Positions 19,901-32,800 of a stretch of 64,000 nucleotides of DNA are shown piece after piece. Source of the DNA: Parapristionchus giblindavisi (taxonomy: Eukaryota; Nematoda; Chromadorea; Rhabditida; Diplogasteridae); the NCBI GenBank assembly GCA_943737045.1, contig CALSFV010000049.1, forward strand, positions 1 through 64,000, given 5' to 3'. Position 1 is the stretch's first letter. Each line of letters starts with the position of its first letter. The notes beneath the pieces were generated by a model that searched no databases, was not told the origin of the DNA, and was given only the letters and a program-made list of their open reading frames with translations. The position numbers and the translations under genes were made by a program.

Positions 19901-22379
19901 GTTTCACTTGTTTGGTGAACCAATGATGATTCGAATAGTATATGGCGCAAATCAAAACTCCTCGCGAATTTTTTACACTTAAAAAAATTACGGAATATTC
20001 TCTATTCGATACTGAAGTATGATTATCTTTTTCGATATTTGATCTTTGATCTTTGATCTTTGATCTCACTAACCTGTATCCATCAGGGGTTCCTCTATCC
20101 GAGAACAGGAACATCATTTGGTGCATGGTTTCGGGACGGAGAGTGAAGAAGTCCCACATCATGTTCATGTCCTTGAGAAAATATCATAATTATCATATTC
20201 AAATTTATCTCATCCTCTGCTTCTCTTTCTTTTCTTTTACTAGCATTATTCGTGGCTGTTGGTGAGCATTCTACATAATCTACTGCGATGCAAAAAATAA
20301 CAGAGCACATTTCAAGCCACATTTCACATTTTTCATTTCACATTTCCATCGCATATCGTTTTTTTTTTGCATTTCATTTTTAGCAATTGTAAATGAAACC
20401 TTGAGATGCGTTTGGGGATTTCTCTTCTGTGTATGGATGAAGTTCGGGAAGAAGAAGGGATCACGGATGAAGAAGATGGGAGTGTTGTTGCCGACCTTAA
20501 AGGAACACCTTATTCAAATTTAAAACGCTCCACTCTGGTAAAACTCTCTCGCTGCTTTGAATGCGAGAGAGCGTGTGGCCAGAGCGGAGAGTTGCAAATT
20601 AGCTTGGGACGCGCGAGAGAACCGGTCTCACCAGGTCCCAATTTCCCTCGTCCGTGTAAAACTTGATGGCGTATCCTCTCGGGTCCCTTGCAGTATCGGC
20701 GGAGCCAGCCTCACCACCTGCAAGGAAATTTCCACTGTCAGATATTCTCGGAGATAAGATATATTTTTTTCTCATTCGACTTTCTTATTCATTAAAAAAT
20801 TGTCCAACAAAACCTATTTTAAACTTCACACTTTCTTTCTAGATTTCTATTTCAAAGATCAGAACGCGAATTTCCAATGATCTGCGAAAGAACTGTGCAC
20901 TATTGTTCAATCCAATGTTTTCAATATTACTAACAGTGCAGTGTACTGACTGGTACAATATTCAGATATGCTGGAACACTACATGGTACACTGGTATTCA
21001 TCTATACTTGTCACTAGTACAGTATACAGTATAGTATAGTTCAGAGTGCGTTCTATTTCATTTATCAATCCATGTCATTCCGTTCCACTCTTATCACTCA
21101 CTCCCACCACTCTCTTACAGCCCTAATCAATCATGACAACAACATAAGAGGAATAGAAGGACGATTCACGGAAAACAAGTGCGAATAGGTCAGTCTATGG
21201 TCGCATTTTGCACACGATAACTGGTTTTCCCCAGACAGTACAACGATCAATTGTGATCGTTCCCTATGTTGCCACACTTGTAAGATAGTATGTTATATGT
21301 ACTCCCCTGTTCACTCTATTTTGTACATTTCTCCAGTGATACCACACCAAGATTGTTATTGTTAAAAACGATCTCTAACCTACGGTGGACATTCGGATGA
21401 ACATGGGCGTCTGTTTGCCGACCTGTAAATCAATGTAAAATCTTTATGTTATCCATGAAGCGTGGCAAACCGTTTGTCGACAAACGTGACGTCACTATCG
21501 TAGGCTAATAATAAGACGTTTGTCAATGATCTTCCGCCTACGGTTGTGACGTCACGTTTTTCGGCAAACGGTTTGTCATCGTTCTCGGTTACGGTCATTG
21601 ATTAATATCATCAATCAATATCGATACGATACGATATCGGGTATTATTGATTGTTACCTTGCTGAACATGTCTGCCTTGCAGTATTTGGTGATATCATGG
21701 GTAACCTCAAAGTAACCGTGGGCTCCTGAATTATTTGAATATTAACGATATAGAGCGATATGGATTTGTATTTGCTTTTTCAACGACAGTGAATTTAGTG
21801 ATTGAATAAAAACAAATTGTTCGAATAGATCGCCTCATCCAAAGACTCACAGCGAAAATTACTTTCACCTCATTCAATCACCTCAACAAAGTTCTGATTC
21901 ACAACACTGGAGAAATCCTCCATTAAACTTTTCAACATTTTGCAATACAATTTGACCAATTTCCGTAATTTACATGTTCAAATTTCTCTCTAACTGTTAG
22001 CTTCTCTGTGACTGGTGGTTGGCAATAATATAACCTTATTCCTCACCGGCTCCCTTAGCATGAACAACTCTCTCAGGGATCCTTTCTCTGTCGAAATGGG
22101 CCATCTCATCCATGTACACGACATCCTGCATGAGCATAGGACCGCGAGGACCTGCAGAGATCAAAGATCAGTCCACAACTATCAAAGACCAACAAGCTTA
22201 CCTGCGGTTAGGACGTTGGTCTTGTCAGGTATAGGCGCTCCATTGCTTGTGGTCATTTTGTGAGGCGTCTGAAGGCATTATTTTTATTATCAAAATACGA
22301 ATATCAAAGATCAAAGCTCAACCGGAAGTGCGTCCTTCGCACGTTGAAGTTGCTCATCGTGAGGATTGGTCTTCACCAT
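16954..22379 (-). CDS. ctl: Catalase (about 506 aa)
   Basis: Haem catalase, which converts hydrogen peroxide to water and oxygen. Nineteen exons: 22323-22379, 22202-22268, 22047-22151, 21658-21725, 21380-21422, 20632-20717, 20400-20495, 20074-20171, 19754-19835, 19633-19709, 19035-19149, 18907-18987, 18608-18679, 18113-18248, 17623-17684, 17484-17573, 17202-17306, 17048-17107, 16954-16974 (1521 nt, in frame). The catalytic His is in [19 protein letters not shown], the distal Asn in [16 protein letters not shown] and the haem-ligand Tyr in [14 protein letters not shown]. Length matches animal catalases. The proposed last exon encodes GGNAHM, whose final AHM fits the peroxisomal PTS1 pattern. 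Intron 11 uses a GC donor. Five MITE or hairpin insertions lie in introns. The first 18 exons are secure; exon 19 is tentative. The symbol follows nematode usage; orthology within the family is not resolved. Confidence 0.93.
17697..18049 (+). mobile_element. MITE, 'GCGGCGCATCTC' family, member 3, in catalase intron 14
   Basis: Ends CACGTTAGTTCA and TGAACTAACGTG are exact inverted repeats. The inside matches 600-823 with an extra CA-rich segment (17910-18020). Confidence 0.8.
18276..18571 (+). mobile_element. About 295-bp MITE, copy 1, in catalase intron 13
   Basis: Inverted ends GTATTATAGAATTACAAAA and the complement of GTATTATACAATTAAAACTG. The interior (AACTTAGTAAACTTC, GTTGAGAAAAACG, AATAAGCGAAAATGC) is shared with 33550-33852 in copy B intron 8, in the same orientation. 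Confidence 0.75.
19283..19350. repeat. Perfect hairpin in catalase intron 10
   Basis: A 28-bp arm ACTAATGAAAATTGCTATGG plus TTGAGGAC returns as its exact complement after a loop of about 12 bases. Likely a minimal MITE; a small-RNA precursor is possible but unsupported. Confidence 0.7.
20502..20612. mobile_element. MITE family 'CTCCGCTCTGG', in catalase intron 6
   Basis: CGCTCCACTCTGGTAAAAC and GTGTGGCCAGAGCGGAGAG form the arms; it ends CAAATTAGCTTGGGAC. It lies 7 bp beyond the acceptor of exon 7. Confidence 0.7.
21466..21575. mobile_element. Palindromic MITE with GTGACGTCAC, in catalase intron 4
   Basis: Arms CAAACCGTTTGTCG / GGCAAACGGTTTG and an internal GTGACGTCAC on both sides, with CGTAGGC near the centre. 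It is structurally like the palindrome at 59872-60025. Confidence 0.7.
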
Positions 22380-23125
22380 CTTGCCTTTAGACGGAGATCA
22401 AATATCAATCTAAACCAAACGAAAATGTTGAAATAGACGATAGTCAAAGGCTTGCGAAATCGCGGAATTAGGAGTGGACGCGAAAAAGGAGAATAACAAG
22501 GAAGGTTGGAAGAGTTTCACATAGATCACTGTATTTATACCTCGAACAGGGTAAACAACAGCGTTCTTTTCCTTGACGGGGAGAAATAACAGGATGAAGG
22601 TAAGAAAATAATATGATATTGAATAGTGCGCAACAGGTACAAGGAGTTGTACGATAGGTCAAACTATAAAATGAAGAAATATCTGAACGCGTCTCGCTTC
22701 AAGAACTTTGAATTATCACCGAATTATTATGCAAATTAGATTCAGGTGAAGAGGACAGAAAACGTTTCAAATATTAAGTTGTCGCCCATAAAGTCTCAAT
22801 TGAATACCACACAAATAATATATGTGAAATGACACTACAAAGTCAAAAAAACTTGTCCATATTTGGCACACATCAATGACGTATTCGAAAATCGATTGAA
22901 AACATTCGTAGTAAAGGGTTTTGGGGGAGACCAAATGCTTTTAAATTTGTCGTCCTATTCAATCTTTGAATGAATTCAGATGATTGAGTTAATTTCAAAT
23001 GAAAATAGCACAGCGATTTGCATAATTCGAAGGAATCGATCGTTTTCATTGCAACTCTTTGATGTCCTTGATCACTTCTAATATTCTTCATTTTCGTCCA
23101 TATCATTCTACTGATTCTACAAGTC
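22380..23125. promoter_or_regulatory. Shared divergent promoter interval, catalase / phosphatase
   Basis: 746 bp separate the catalase ATG (minus) from the phosphatase-domain ATG (plus). Both promoters must lie here or in unseen 5' exons. No recognised repeat or coding exon; the minus-strand open frame 22873-23154 has no features of a protein. Confidence 0.5.
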
Positions 23126-26100
23126 ATGGGCGGTCGAAAGTCAGAGGTGAGCATGGTCTGACATGTCCCTTCTTGTCTGACTCTCTTGTTTTGCGTGCTC
23201 TCTCGTCATTTTTCTATCCTCCTGGCCTTTAAAAGGCTTACGTCTTACACTGATCTCTACAGTACTCTAGAAAACTAAGAAATTTTGTTCCAAACGACGA
23301 TACTTTACATTTATATTATATTTCAGAGCCAAACTAAGAAGAAACCCCTCCAGGCAAGGAGCAGTACCCCGGTTACCATAATCCCGACCTACCGTACTCA
23401 TAACTTCCGTTCAGGACTCTGGCGCGGTCAAGAAGTCACCCAGAAAATCCAACGCTGGCAACACACCGCCACGGGTGACCAACAAGAAGCCTGTTCCTGC
23501 TGCTGCGCGTAAGATCTCTACAACCCCTTTGGCAGCACAACGAGCATGCTTATTGGTTGCAGGTCGCAGCGTCCCATCGAGCAATGGCCCTAAGGCTGTC
23601 GCTGCAGCTACGAATTCATCGGTCACACCGAGAACTGCGCGTACCGTAACACCGAAAGTGAAACCAGTAAGAATTGGTATATGAAAAATATTGATCGATA
23701 GGTTGACTAATCGATGCTGTAGCTGTAGTTCACACTGTAGAATACTGCATTTGCAGTTTTTGTAACCACCGCTCTATGACTTCGCAATCGATAGTCAGTT
23801 AGCTTATCAATTTTATTCTTGCGACTTTGCAGCCACCTCTGCAGCCGGTCAAGTCGGAGGAAAAGACTGTCATCACGGAGAGCGCACCACAGAGTGAATT
23901 CGACTGCCTGGAGACGCAAGCGCAGAGGGAGACGCAGAAGAAGGAGGCGGAGAAGAGGAAGAGGGAAAAGGAGAAGAAAGCAAGAGAAAAGGAGACAAAT
24001 AAAGCGAGTCCGGGAAAGGAACGGAAGGAAAAGGTATCATCACAAAGTACATCGTTTCTGCAACACAAAGAGTGCGCGCATTGAAAGTTGTTCTCATCGT
24101 CTGCTCTCTAAATTTCCTTACTCTCTCTCTCTCTCTCTCTCGTTTTCGCTCTATATTTTTAGATTATATGTGATTTATTATTAAGGAGCGAAAGGAGAAG
24201 GAAAGGGCAGATCGGGAGCGTAAAGAGAAGGAGAGGATGGTGGCAGAAAGGAGACAGGCTGAGGAGCGGGAAAAGCAGGAAAGGAGGGAAATGGATATGA
24301 AACAAGCGGAGGAGAAGAAGAAGGCAGAAGCCAGATTGAAAGAGGAAAAGGCGAAGACTGAGGAATTCAAGGCGATGGACAGGTAAGCAATTTGGCGCCA
24401 CTACCTTAGAAGGCCAGATCAGACCGGTTGACTATAGTTTAGTGCTCTGAATCCCTAACCTAGTCTCCAATCTGGGCTTCTAGAGTAGTTTTGGGAGCCG
24501 CGCTTTGACGGCATAACGCACCTGGCAAAGGCGAAAATCGCCCATGATCTTTGATCTTTGATCGTTGAGACCATCGAGAACTATGATCTTTGATCTTTGA
24601 TCTTTTTTTTCAGTGAGTTATCCCCGAAGAAAAGAGCGGAAGAGGACAAGGAAGGGCAAGGCAGCATCACAGCCACGTTTGATCAATTTCTCCTCAAACT
24701 CGGTATGATCTTTGAGCTTTGATCTTCTTTGGTCAACGATTCTTTATTCTCAAACTCTTTCAGGCAAGAAGGGCTGGAGTTCGATCGCTGAAGAATTCAG
24801 GATCGGACACAAAACGGTACCATCCCCGGAAATCAGCTTTGATCTTTGATCTTTGATCTTATGATTGCAGAATCCCGAAGTAAATCGTGCTACTCGATAC
24901 GTCATCAACTTTAATGTGCCACCGGATGGAGACTTCTATGATGCCAATCATGTTGAAGTCGCCGGCGTCGAAAACAAGTTCATCATTGCTACGGTAATTA
25001 TTGCTTATTGGTAGAAATTTTGGCATTTCCCTGAAGCCTAGAATTCGGGCGGAGAGCCGCAAAAGCGCGGGGCCGCGCACTTTACACCTAAAAACTGCAC
25101 CCGCTATTCTCCCCTCGCCCTAGCTCCGCCCAATAAATAATGATTCGATCCATTGGTCCATTGGGTTCATTCCTCGACGCACGTTAACTGCTACAATTCA
25201 GGCGCCGACAGAGGACGCTGCCAGCCGCGAGACCTTCTGGAGGATGGTGTATGATGTCAGCAATTGATCTTTGGCTTCCCGTCAATCGAGATAATTTCAG
25301 TCGGGCGTCTCTTCCATATTTTACCTGGAGAACTACGACGCCGAGAGAAAAGGTGCCTAAATCCCGGTTGCCATTCCGGACCCGTTATGTTCTGGTTTCC
25401 AGACCAATTTTTGCCGTGGAATCCGCACGACTCAAGGGACTACGGTAAAATGACGGTTATGAACAAGAAGGTCACTGCAGATGGATCTATGCAAGCTATT
25501 TTGGAAGTACTGCCTGATGGTATACGGTAGAGCGTATCAATTGATTATACACTGGCTATCTTTAGGGTGCTCAAACTCATTGATTACCCGATTTGTTCAA
25601 GTGCACAAGTGGCCCGAACAGGTTCGTTTGAAAGTTGATCTTTGGTCTTTGATCGTTGATATTTCCAGCTTCCATTGGACGGAACGGAATCTCCCGAGGC
25701 CATGTCTGCAATTAAAGCGGTTCGATTGCTGAAAAACGAGGTGAATACTCTTCCTGACTCCGCCCCTTTTGATCTTTGATCTTTGTTCAGCATGGCACAT
25801 CACTGGTGGTCTGCTCGAATGGTCTGGGCAAGAGCGCGATGTTCATCATGCTTCACTCGATCATCGCAAGACTGAACGCCAAGCAGGACACATCGGTAGG
25901 TGGAATTTATTTTTGATCTTTGAACTTTGATCTCACCAGGTGCCCACAATTCTTGCTAACATTCGTCGCGATCGATGGGGAGCCATCCAAACTGAGGATC
26001 AATACCTAACTCTACATCTGCTCCTGCTCTATTATATCAAGGTACGTGAATCATAGATCTTTGATCTTTGATATCGTTGATCGATGCAGACCAAATTCGA

Positions 26101-26251
26101 GAAGCTGAAGGAACCAACTATGGCGCAGCTACAAGCGCTCATTGATTATCTGGAGAAGATGAGGACGAAGGCAGCATCAAATGCTGCTCCGAATCAGCAT
26201 GTGGCGGTCAACGCCAGCAGCACCAACAACAATAGCCATTATTTGGGCTAG
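23126..26251 (+). CDS. Protein-tyrosine-phosphatase-domain protein, probable pseudophosphatase (about 560 aa)
   Basis: Exons: 23126-23146, 23327-23353, 23415-23666, 23833-24033, 24186-24382, 24614-24702, 24764-24816, 24871-24993, 25202-25255, 25301-25352, 25403-25519, 25566-25621, 25669-25740, 25791-25895, 25940-26041, 26090-26251, all phase-consistent. Residues from about 10 to 240 are Lys/Ala/Pro-rich then a highly charged Glu/Lys/Arg helix. The PTP domain follows: DANHV, KFIIATAPTED, ETFWRMVYD, WNPHDSRDYG, HKWPEQ (the WPD loop, Asp to Glu), CSNGLGKS (the P-loop; His to Val, Arg to Lys, Cys kept) and QTEDQY (Q-loop). Classical PTPs need the P-loop Arg to bind phosphate, so activity is doubtful; phosphotyrosine binding or a structural role is possible. 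Exon 2 end is ambiguous: a GC donor after 23353, or an in-frame GT donor after 23374. Most introns in the PTP domain contain TTTGATC heptamers. Confidence 0.85.
24121..24143. repeat. (CT)n microsatellite
   Basis: About eleven CT units in intron 4 of the phosphatase-domain gene. Confidence 0.9.
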
Positions 26252-26265
26252 GCACCGCCCCCTAT

Positions 26266-26345
26266 ACTAACTTCCCAATACTGACTTCCCAATACTGACT
26301 CCAATACTGACCCAATACTAACCCAATACTGACCCAATACTGATC
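26266..26345. repeat. Short tandem repeat CCAATACTGAC
   Basis: Six or seven units of 11-15 bp (CCAATACTGAC or CCAATACTAAC) start about 15 bp after the phosphatase stop codon, so probably in its 3' UTR. Confidence 0.8.
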
Positions 26346-26879
26346 TTCTGATCCTCCCCCTCATGATCGCGCAACTAAACTAACAGCTCTCTCCGATAAA
26401 TGAGATTTGGCTCGTGGAAATACTGTGTTGGATTCACATTGTCATGAGCATTATTGCACAATTCAGGGATGGAAATATTTGAAAATAAGTTCAACAATTC
26501 AAACATTATTTTTATCATAACACTGCGTGTTGTTCTAGGAAATTCGCGCACCATTACTTTCATAAAAAAAAAACAAAGTTTTCCTGGTGCTTGTCTACTG
26601 AAGTGTCTAGATCCAGGGCCGAAACACCGATCACGTTTCTCTAGGCGTGTATCACTAAGGTCACTAATTGTAAGGTAAGGTATCTTCTCTAATAGGGGTG
26701 TGAGGGATTTTTTTCTGAAAAGTTCACACAGCTGCCACAGAGGTACACTAGGCAGAGCAGACATTTTATCCAGTTCTCGTAGTGCAAGAATTTGTAAAAA
26801 AAAACTAATCACTTCGAATTATATTACATTACTTTTATCAGCATTAACAACAATCATCGATTTTTAGTATCATTTAACG
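26346..26879. other. Intergenic with unassigned minus-strand ORF
   Basis: A 145-codon frame (26375-26812, minus) is open between the phosphatase gene and copy B. It has no recognised motif; it could be a decayed retroelement fragment, since two A/T runs look like slippage sites. I do not claim a gene. Confidence 0.35.
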
Positions 26880-29800
26880 TTAAATGCAATTATATGCAAG
26901 GGTCATCATCGAAAGTATCGCTCCCAGCAACACTGTGCCTGAAAATACATATGTTTCACAATATTAATAATTGCAAATATTGCTATAGACTATGCTGAAG
27001 ACACGACAAGTTCGGAATTGAAAAATGCTAACTCCCTGTGATCTACATATGAGCAACATGAGAGTATCTGACACTAGGTCGAATGAGAACCAATGAAAAA
27101 TAACCGAATGGAGGATAAGCAAGTGCATGAGAGAGAAAAATGCTAATGCATAGACAAAGATCATCCAGTCGGTTATAATTCATCAGTTCTCGTTCGATTT
27201 TCAATCAATCAATCGATCAATTTTATCAAATCAGGCAATACATAGATCCTCAGATGACGATCGTTCGACCTAGTGCCGAGTATCTCAGTGCAGTGTACCT
27301 ACCGTAGGATGAGGTTTTCGTGGTCGTTGAACCTGTCCCCGTCGTAGTACTGGGAGGGGTAGTAGTGGTGACGGTCTCAGCAAGAACGGCGGAATATCGT
27401 AGGATAAACCCACTTGATTTGTCGTCACGCACCATGTCAACTTCGACATTCTGGTAAAGTTACATTTATAAAAGAGTGCAAAATGAGTCGAATCTAATTT
27501 CAATTGTTTTTTTCGTAGAGATAATTATGTAGACCGACTGACTCACCGATGCTAAATCAATCTGAAGATTAAATTGATTCTTCGCTGGAGGCTTGCCAGA
27601 CTGCCTGCAATTATATATGCACTACTCGATATTGTTGCTATTATCGCTAATCCCTACAAGCACTGCTCGGTTCCATCAATTCAAGCTATATATCGGAATA
27701 TTGACATGGATGGTCACAAATAATGCACAAGTATAAAAAAAAAGTTGAAAAATACTTACGTTACTATCTTATCATTGGTGATATCTGTGATGATAAGAGG
27801 ATGGTCAGCATCAGTATTCAATTCAGTTTCGATTGTGAAGTTAGCTTTGCTAGAACAAACAGTTCATTAATTAATGGTGGATGAAAATGAGATGCCGAAA
27901 ACGAGAATATTTTTAAAAATATTCGAAGTGACCAAATTGCCTCATCTTTTTTGCAGAATTTCACAATAACGAGAAAGTTTTTTTTTCAAATTATTGTCAT
28001 TTTATATCTTTATGTTTTATTGAACCATATGCAGGTTGGTAATTAATTTCCACAGGGAGGGTCTTATATTTCTTTATATTTCCGTATATTCTTACTTCGT
28101 TGAAGCCATGGAAAAGTGTACGTTATCGTTATCCTTGTATTCGGATGATCGATAAACCTGAAATATTTAAGTAGATATTAAAATTATATGAAAGTACAGT
28201 TATCACGCTGCGGCGCGCATCGTTTATTTCTGCGGCAGAGAACGCTTTCAATTCAAACCTGGTCAAGCCCTTTTCCTCCATAGCACCCAACAAATCCCGG
28301 CGATGAAAAATATCCATGGTAATATATTGGCTGATCGATATCTAAAGAACAATTAATTACTGTACTACGGCGCTATAGTAAATATTTATCATTTATCGTT
28401 TTGTAATTAAAAAAAACACTACACTGGTGTGCCTGTTTTTTTTTATATTTAAGGATTATGGTCAGTAAAAAATATTATGAAGTCAGCAAGCAGTGGTTGC
28501 ATGGTGCATAACTGCAGTAAGTTGATTACAAAAGATATTCATAATGAAAATAGTGGAATCAATAGCTTATGCAATAAAAAAATTTTTTTAATTAAAAAAA
28601 ATAATTTAATTTTTTTAAAATTATTCCTAAGTGAACTTTCAGCCGTTCAATAAACTATAAAAGGAACAATAAGACGTTTTAGGCACATACAAGCGATTAT
28701 TTTAATTAAAAAAATTGAAATCTTGTCGAACTGACCAAAATGTAGGAGAACTTGCATCACTGTATTTGTAGCCGTTCCAAAAACCACTGAGACGATCGGA
28801 CCGTTGACTTGGAGCTTGAAAGATCCTTTCGAACTGTTAATTAATTAACAAGTTCAAGCTGCGAAGTCTCAGACTGTCTAGAGAGCAATGATCTCACATT
28901 GCAATAAATATTCCCCAGATATAACTAGAATCGTGATAAATATAAAGAGTGATAGTTAATGTTAGTACAAATTTGATCACTGGATAAATTTAATATATAT
29001 TGCTAGGATTGGCCCAACATGTACATCAGAGCCTACCCTTGATATTATATTCTTATTCTTATTCTTATTCTTTATTCCATCATAATATGCATAACAAGAA
29101 AAATAAGGACATAAAGGGAGTAATGGATGTCCGTCGCTAATGTAGCGATATCGGTGAGGGTTCTTGGGTACAGTGTCCGTTTGGAAGCTATGGGCGAATC
29201 TTAGAAGAGGGTATAATTATATCTGGGGAGATCTTAACTAGCCCTGCACGGAAAGGAGATGGTGGGGATTTAACTAATTCGATGGGTAAAGAGTTCCATA
29301 TATCTATTGCTCTAGATGCACAGGTAGATAATGTAGGATTAATACGATAAGGGAGAGATATACGGTAAGGATGGGAGAATCTGTGATCGCGGTTTAGAGG
29401 AGATACAACAAAAAGGTTTTGAATAGTTGAACTCGTAATGGCCATGAATGGTACTATGAATAAATTGCAAATCTCTGATATATCGTCGATATAGATATAG
29501 GCTTAATATTTTATCTGTGCATATCGCACGGACAGTGTCAACCAAGTGTTCGTAGGCATGGCTTAATATTATATCTGTGCATATCGCACGGACAGGGTCA
29601 ACCAAGTGTTCGCAGGCATGGCTTAATATTTTAACTGTGCATTTCGCACGGACAGGGTCAACCAAGTGTTCGCAGCCATGGCTTAATATTTTATCTGTGC
29701 ATATCGCACGGACCGTGTCAACCAAGTGTTCGCAGGCATGGCTTAATATGGCACCTTATCGGTCCGATCCAGAGAGTCGTCAATCTCGTATTCATTCCCT

Positions 29801-32800
29801 CAATCTCAAGTGGTTAAACCCCACAACCCAATCTCAGTGGTTAAACCCCACACCTCAATCCCAGTGGTTAAACCCCACATCAACCAGTACGATCCCCAAT
29901 TGTATATTATAAATAAATACATTTAAATATAATCCTTTGTATTACACACTACCATTGTACCAAATAGGGCAAGGGTAGTTATCCTCCGTTGTATTCCATA
30001 TCAAACAACACTCCCGTCGGGAGTCGTTACAGTCTGTCAGCTGCCCTCTTTAGCCTATCAGTGGACCAATCATTTATTTATTTCACAGATTTCATCAATT
30101 CGCTTATCGATTCATTTGTACCTAAACGTAGAGTTAGTGATCATTCAATGTATCCCAAACGAATTAGGATATTGTATAATAGGCTTCGTTATCATCAATC
30201 ATTTGCCCTTAATGCACTTCACACTATTAACCTTCGTCGTAAATTTGATCTCTCTCTTCGTGAATTTGAATGTGCTTTAGAAGCCAGAGCTATAAATTCC
30301 TCCAACCCACGATTGTTCTATTCTTTTTGTAAGCGTAAGCTTAAGTCTAATAGTAGTAGTTTGCCTGGTGTTGTTAATATAGATGGTAGTATATTAGTTT
30401 CTGATATAGATAAGTCCTCCGCTTTTTCTCATTATTTTTCTTCCGTCCAGACTCCCCCTCAAAGTTCCCCATTACCGTATCCTACTCATTCCCAATCATC
30501 TTTCGATCTCGCCTATATAACTCCTCAACAGATACTTTTAGCTTTATCTGACCTAATACCTAAAGTGAATACATCTCCTGATAACATTCCTAATATTGTA
30601 TATTGTAAATGTAAATACTCAATTGTTGTCCCCTTAACCATAATTTTTAATAAGACTCTTCTTACTTCTATTGTACCTAGCTTATGGAAAGTAGCAATTG
30701 TCAAACCCATCCCGAAAAAATCCAATAATAACAACATAGCTAACTTCCGCCCGATCTTTTTGACCTCCACTGCTTCGAAAATTTTCGAGAAAATTTTGAT
30801 CAAAGAATCTTACTGAATATCTTGAGTCGAATAATATTCTGGATTGTCATCAAGCTGGCTTTAGGAGTAGTAGATCCACAGCTACGCAATTATGCGAGTC
30901 CCATTCCTATTATGTTAAGTGTGTTTCTGCCGGTATTTCTGTTGATGTTATTTATTTTGACTTCGCTAAGGCTTTTGATAGTATCGACCATAGACTATTA
31001 CTGCACAAACTTAAATGTATAGGAATCTCACCTCATATTGTATCTTGGTTTCATTCTTACTTGTCTAATCGTTCACAATCGGTGCTTATAGGAGATTCCA
31101 TGTCCCGCCCTAGTCCCATCACCTCTGGAGTGCCTCAGGGCTCCAGCATTGGCCCACTCTTGTTCATACTATTTATTAATGATTTATCTGTTATAATTCC
31201 CTCTAGTGTAAAATACGGTATTTTTGCTGATGATCTTAAGATTTACGCCCCCGTTCCTTCCGAATCTAAATCTTTACAATCGGCTATTGATTCTATTGTT
31301 GATTGGAGTCTCACATGGAATATGACTATATCTGCCCCCAAATGTACTGTCCTCCATATTGGCCCTTTAAAGGCTCGTACCCAGTATATTATGAATGGTT
31401 GCCCACTTTCCTCATCACCTGTTGTAAGAGACTTAGGAGTTCACATGAGCTCTGATTTATCGTTTAATCACCATATATCAGTCATAACTACCAAGGCCAA
31501 AGCTTCTATTAATATGCTGTTCTTGTCTGTCCACTCTCGTTCCCATTCACTTTTATCTAAAGCTTATACTGTTTATATAAGACCAATTCTTGAATCATGT
31601 CCTATTATCTGGAATCCCACCCTTAAATACCTGACCAATTCAATAGAAAGTGTACAAAGAAATTTTACATATAGACTTTTTGCTAAATGCAAACTTGCTC
31701 CCTTACCTTTTAACGAACGCAACGCTTTTCTTCAACTCCCCACATTAGAATATAGAAGAGCCATCCGTGATCTCCAATTTCTCCATAGCACAGTACATAA
31801 CTATTCTTTATTTGACTCCTCTCACTTATATTATATTGATTGTAATAGAATTAGCCATCGTTATAGGATATCACTACCTTTTTGTATTCCCAAATCCCTT
31901 TCCACTTGTGCCTCTAGATCTCTGTGGAACTCCATCACTCCCTTATTGCTTCATTCATTCATTATTCTTGATTTTAACTGATGGATAAAGAAATAAATAA
32001 ATAAATAAATAAATATTTTATCTGTGCATATCGCACGGACAGGGTCAACCAAGTGTTCGCAGGCATGGCTTAATATATTATCTGTGCATATCGCACGGAC
32101 AGGGTCAACCAAGTGTTCGCAGGCATGGCTTAATATTTTATCTGTGCATATCGCACGGACAGTGTCAACCAAGTGTTCGCAGGCATGGCTTAATATTATA
32201 TCTGTGCATATCGCACGGACAGGGTCAACCAAGTGTTCGCAGGCATGGCTTAATATTTTATCTGTGCATATCGCACGGACAGTGTCAACCAAGTGTTCGC
32301 AGGCATGGCTTAATATTTTATCTGTGCATATCGCACGGACAGGGTCAACCAAGTGTTCGCAGGCATGGCTTAATATTATATCTGTGCATATCGCACGGAC
32401 AGGGTCAACCAAGTGTTCGCAGGCATGGCTTAATATTTTATCTGTGCATATCGCACGGACAGTGTCAACCAAGTGTTCGCAGGCATGGCTTAATATTTTA
32501 TCTGTGCATATCGCACGGACAGGGTCAACCAAGTGTTCGCAGGCATGGCTTAATATTATATCTGTGCATATCGCACGGACAGGGTCAACCAAGTGTTCGC
32601 AGGCATGGCTTAATATTTTATCTGTGCATATCGCACGGACAGTGTCAACCAAGTGTTCGCAGGCATGGCTTAATATTTTATCTGTGCATATCGCACGGAC
32701 AGTGTCAACCAAGTGTTCGCAGGCATGGCTTAATATTTTATCTGTGCATATCGCACGGACAGGGTCAACCAAGTGTTCGCAGGCATGGCTTAATATTATA

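Noticed and set aside
23819..24401. Arg-rich and Leu/Phe-rich frames overlapping the phosphatase gene's charged exons
   Set aside because: Frame-shifted and antisense shadows of the Lys/Glu-rich exons 4 and 5, which fit the spliced model in phase.
26375..26812. 145-codon minus-strand gene upstream of copy B's 3' end
   Set aside because: Open but with no recognised motif; homopolymer runs suggest a decayed element. Kept only as an unassigned frame.
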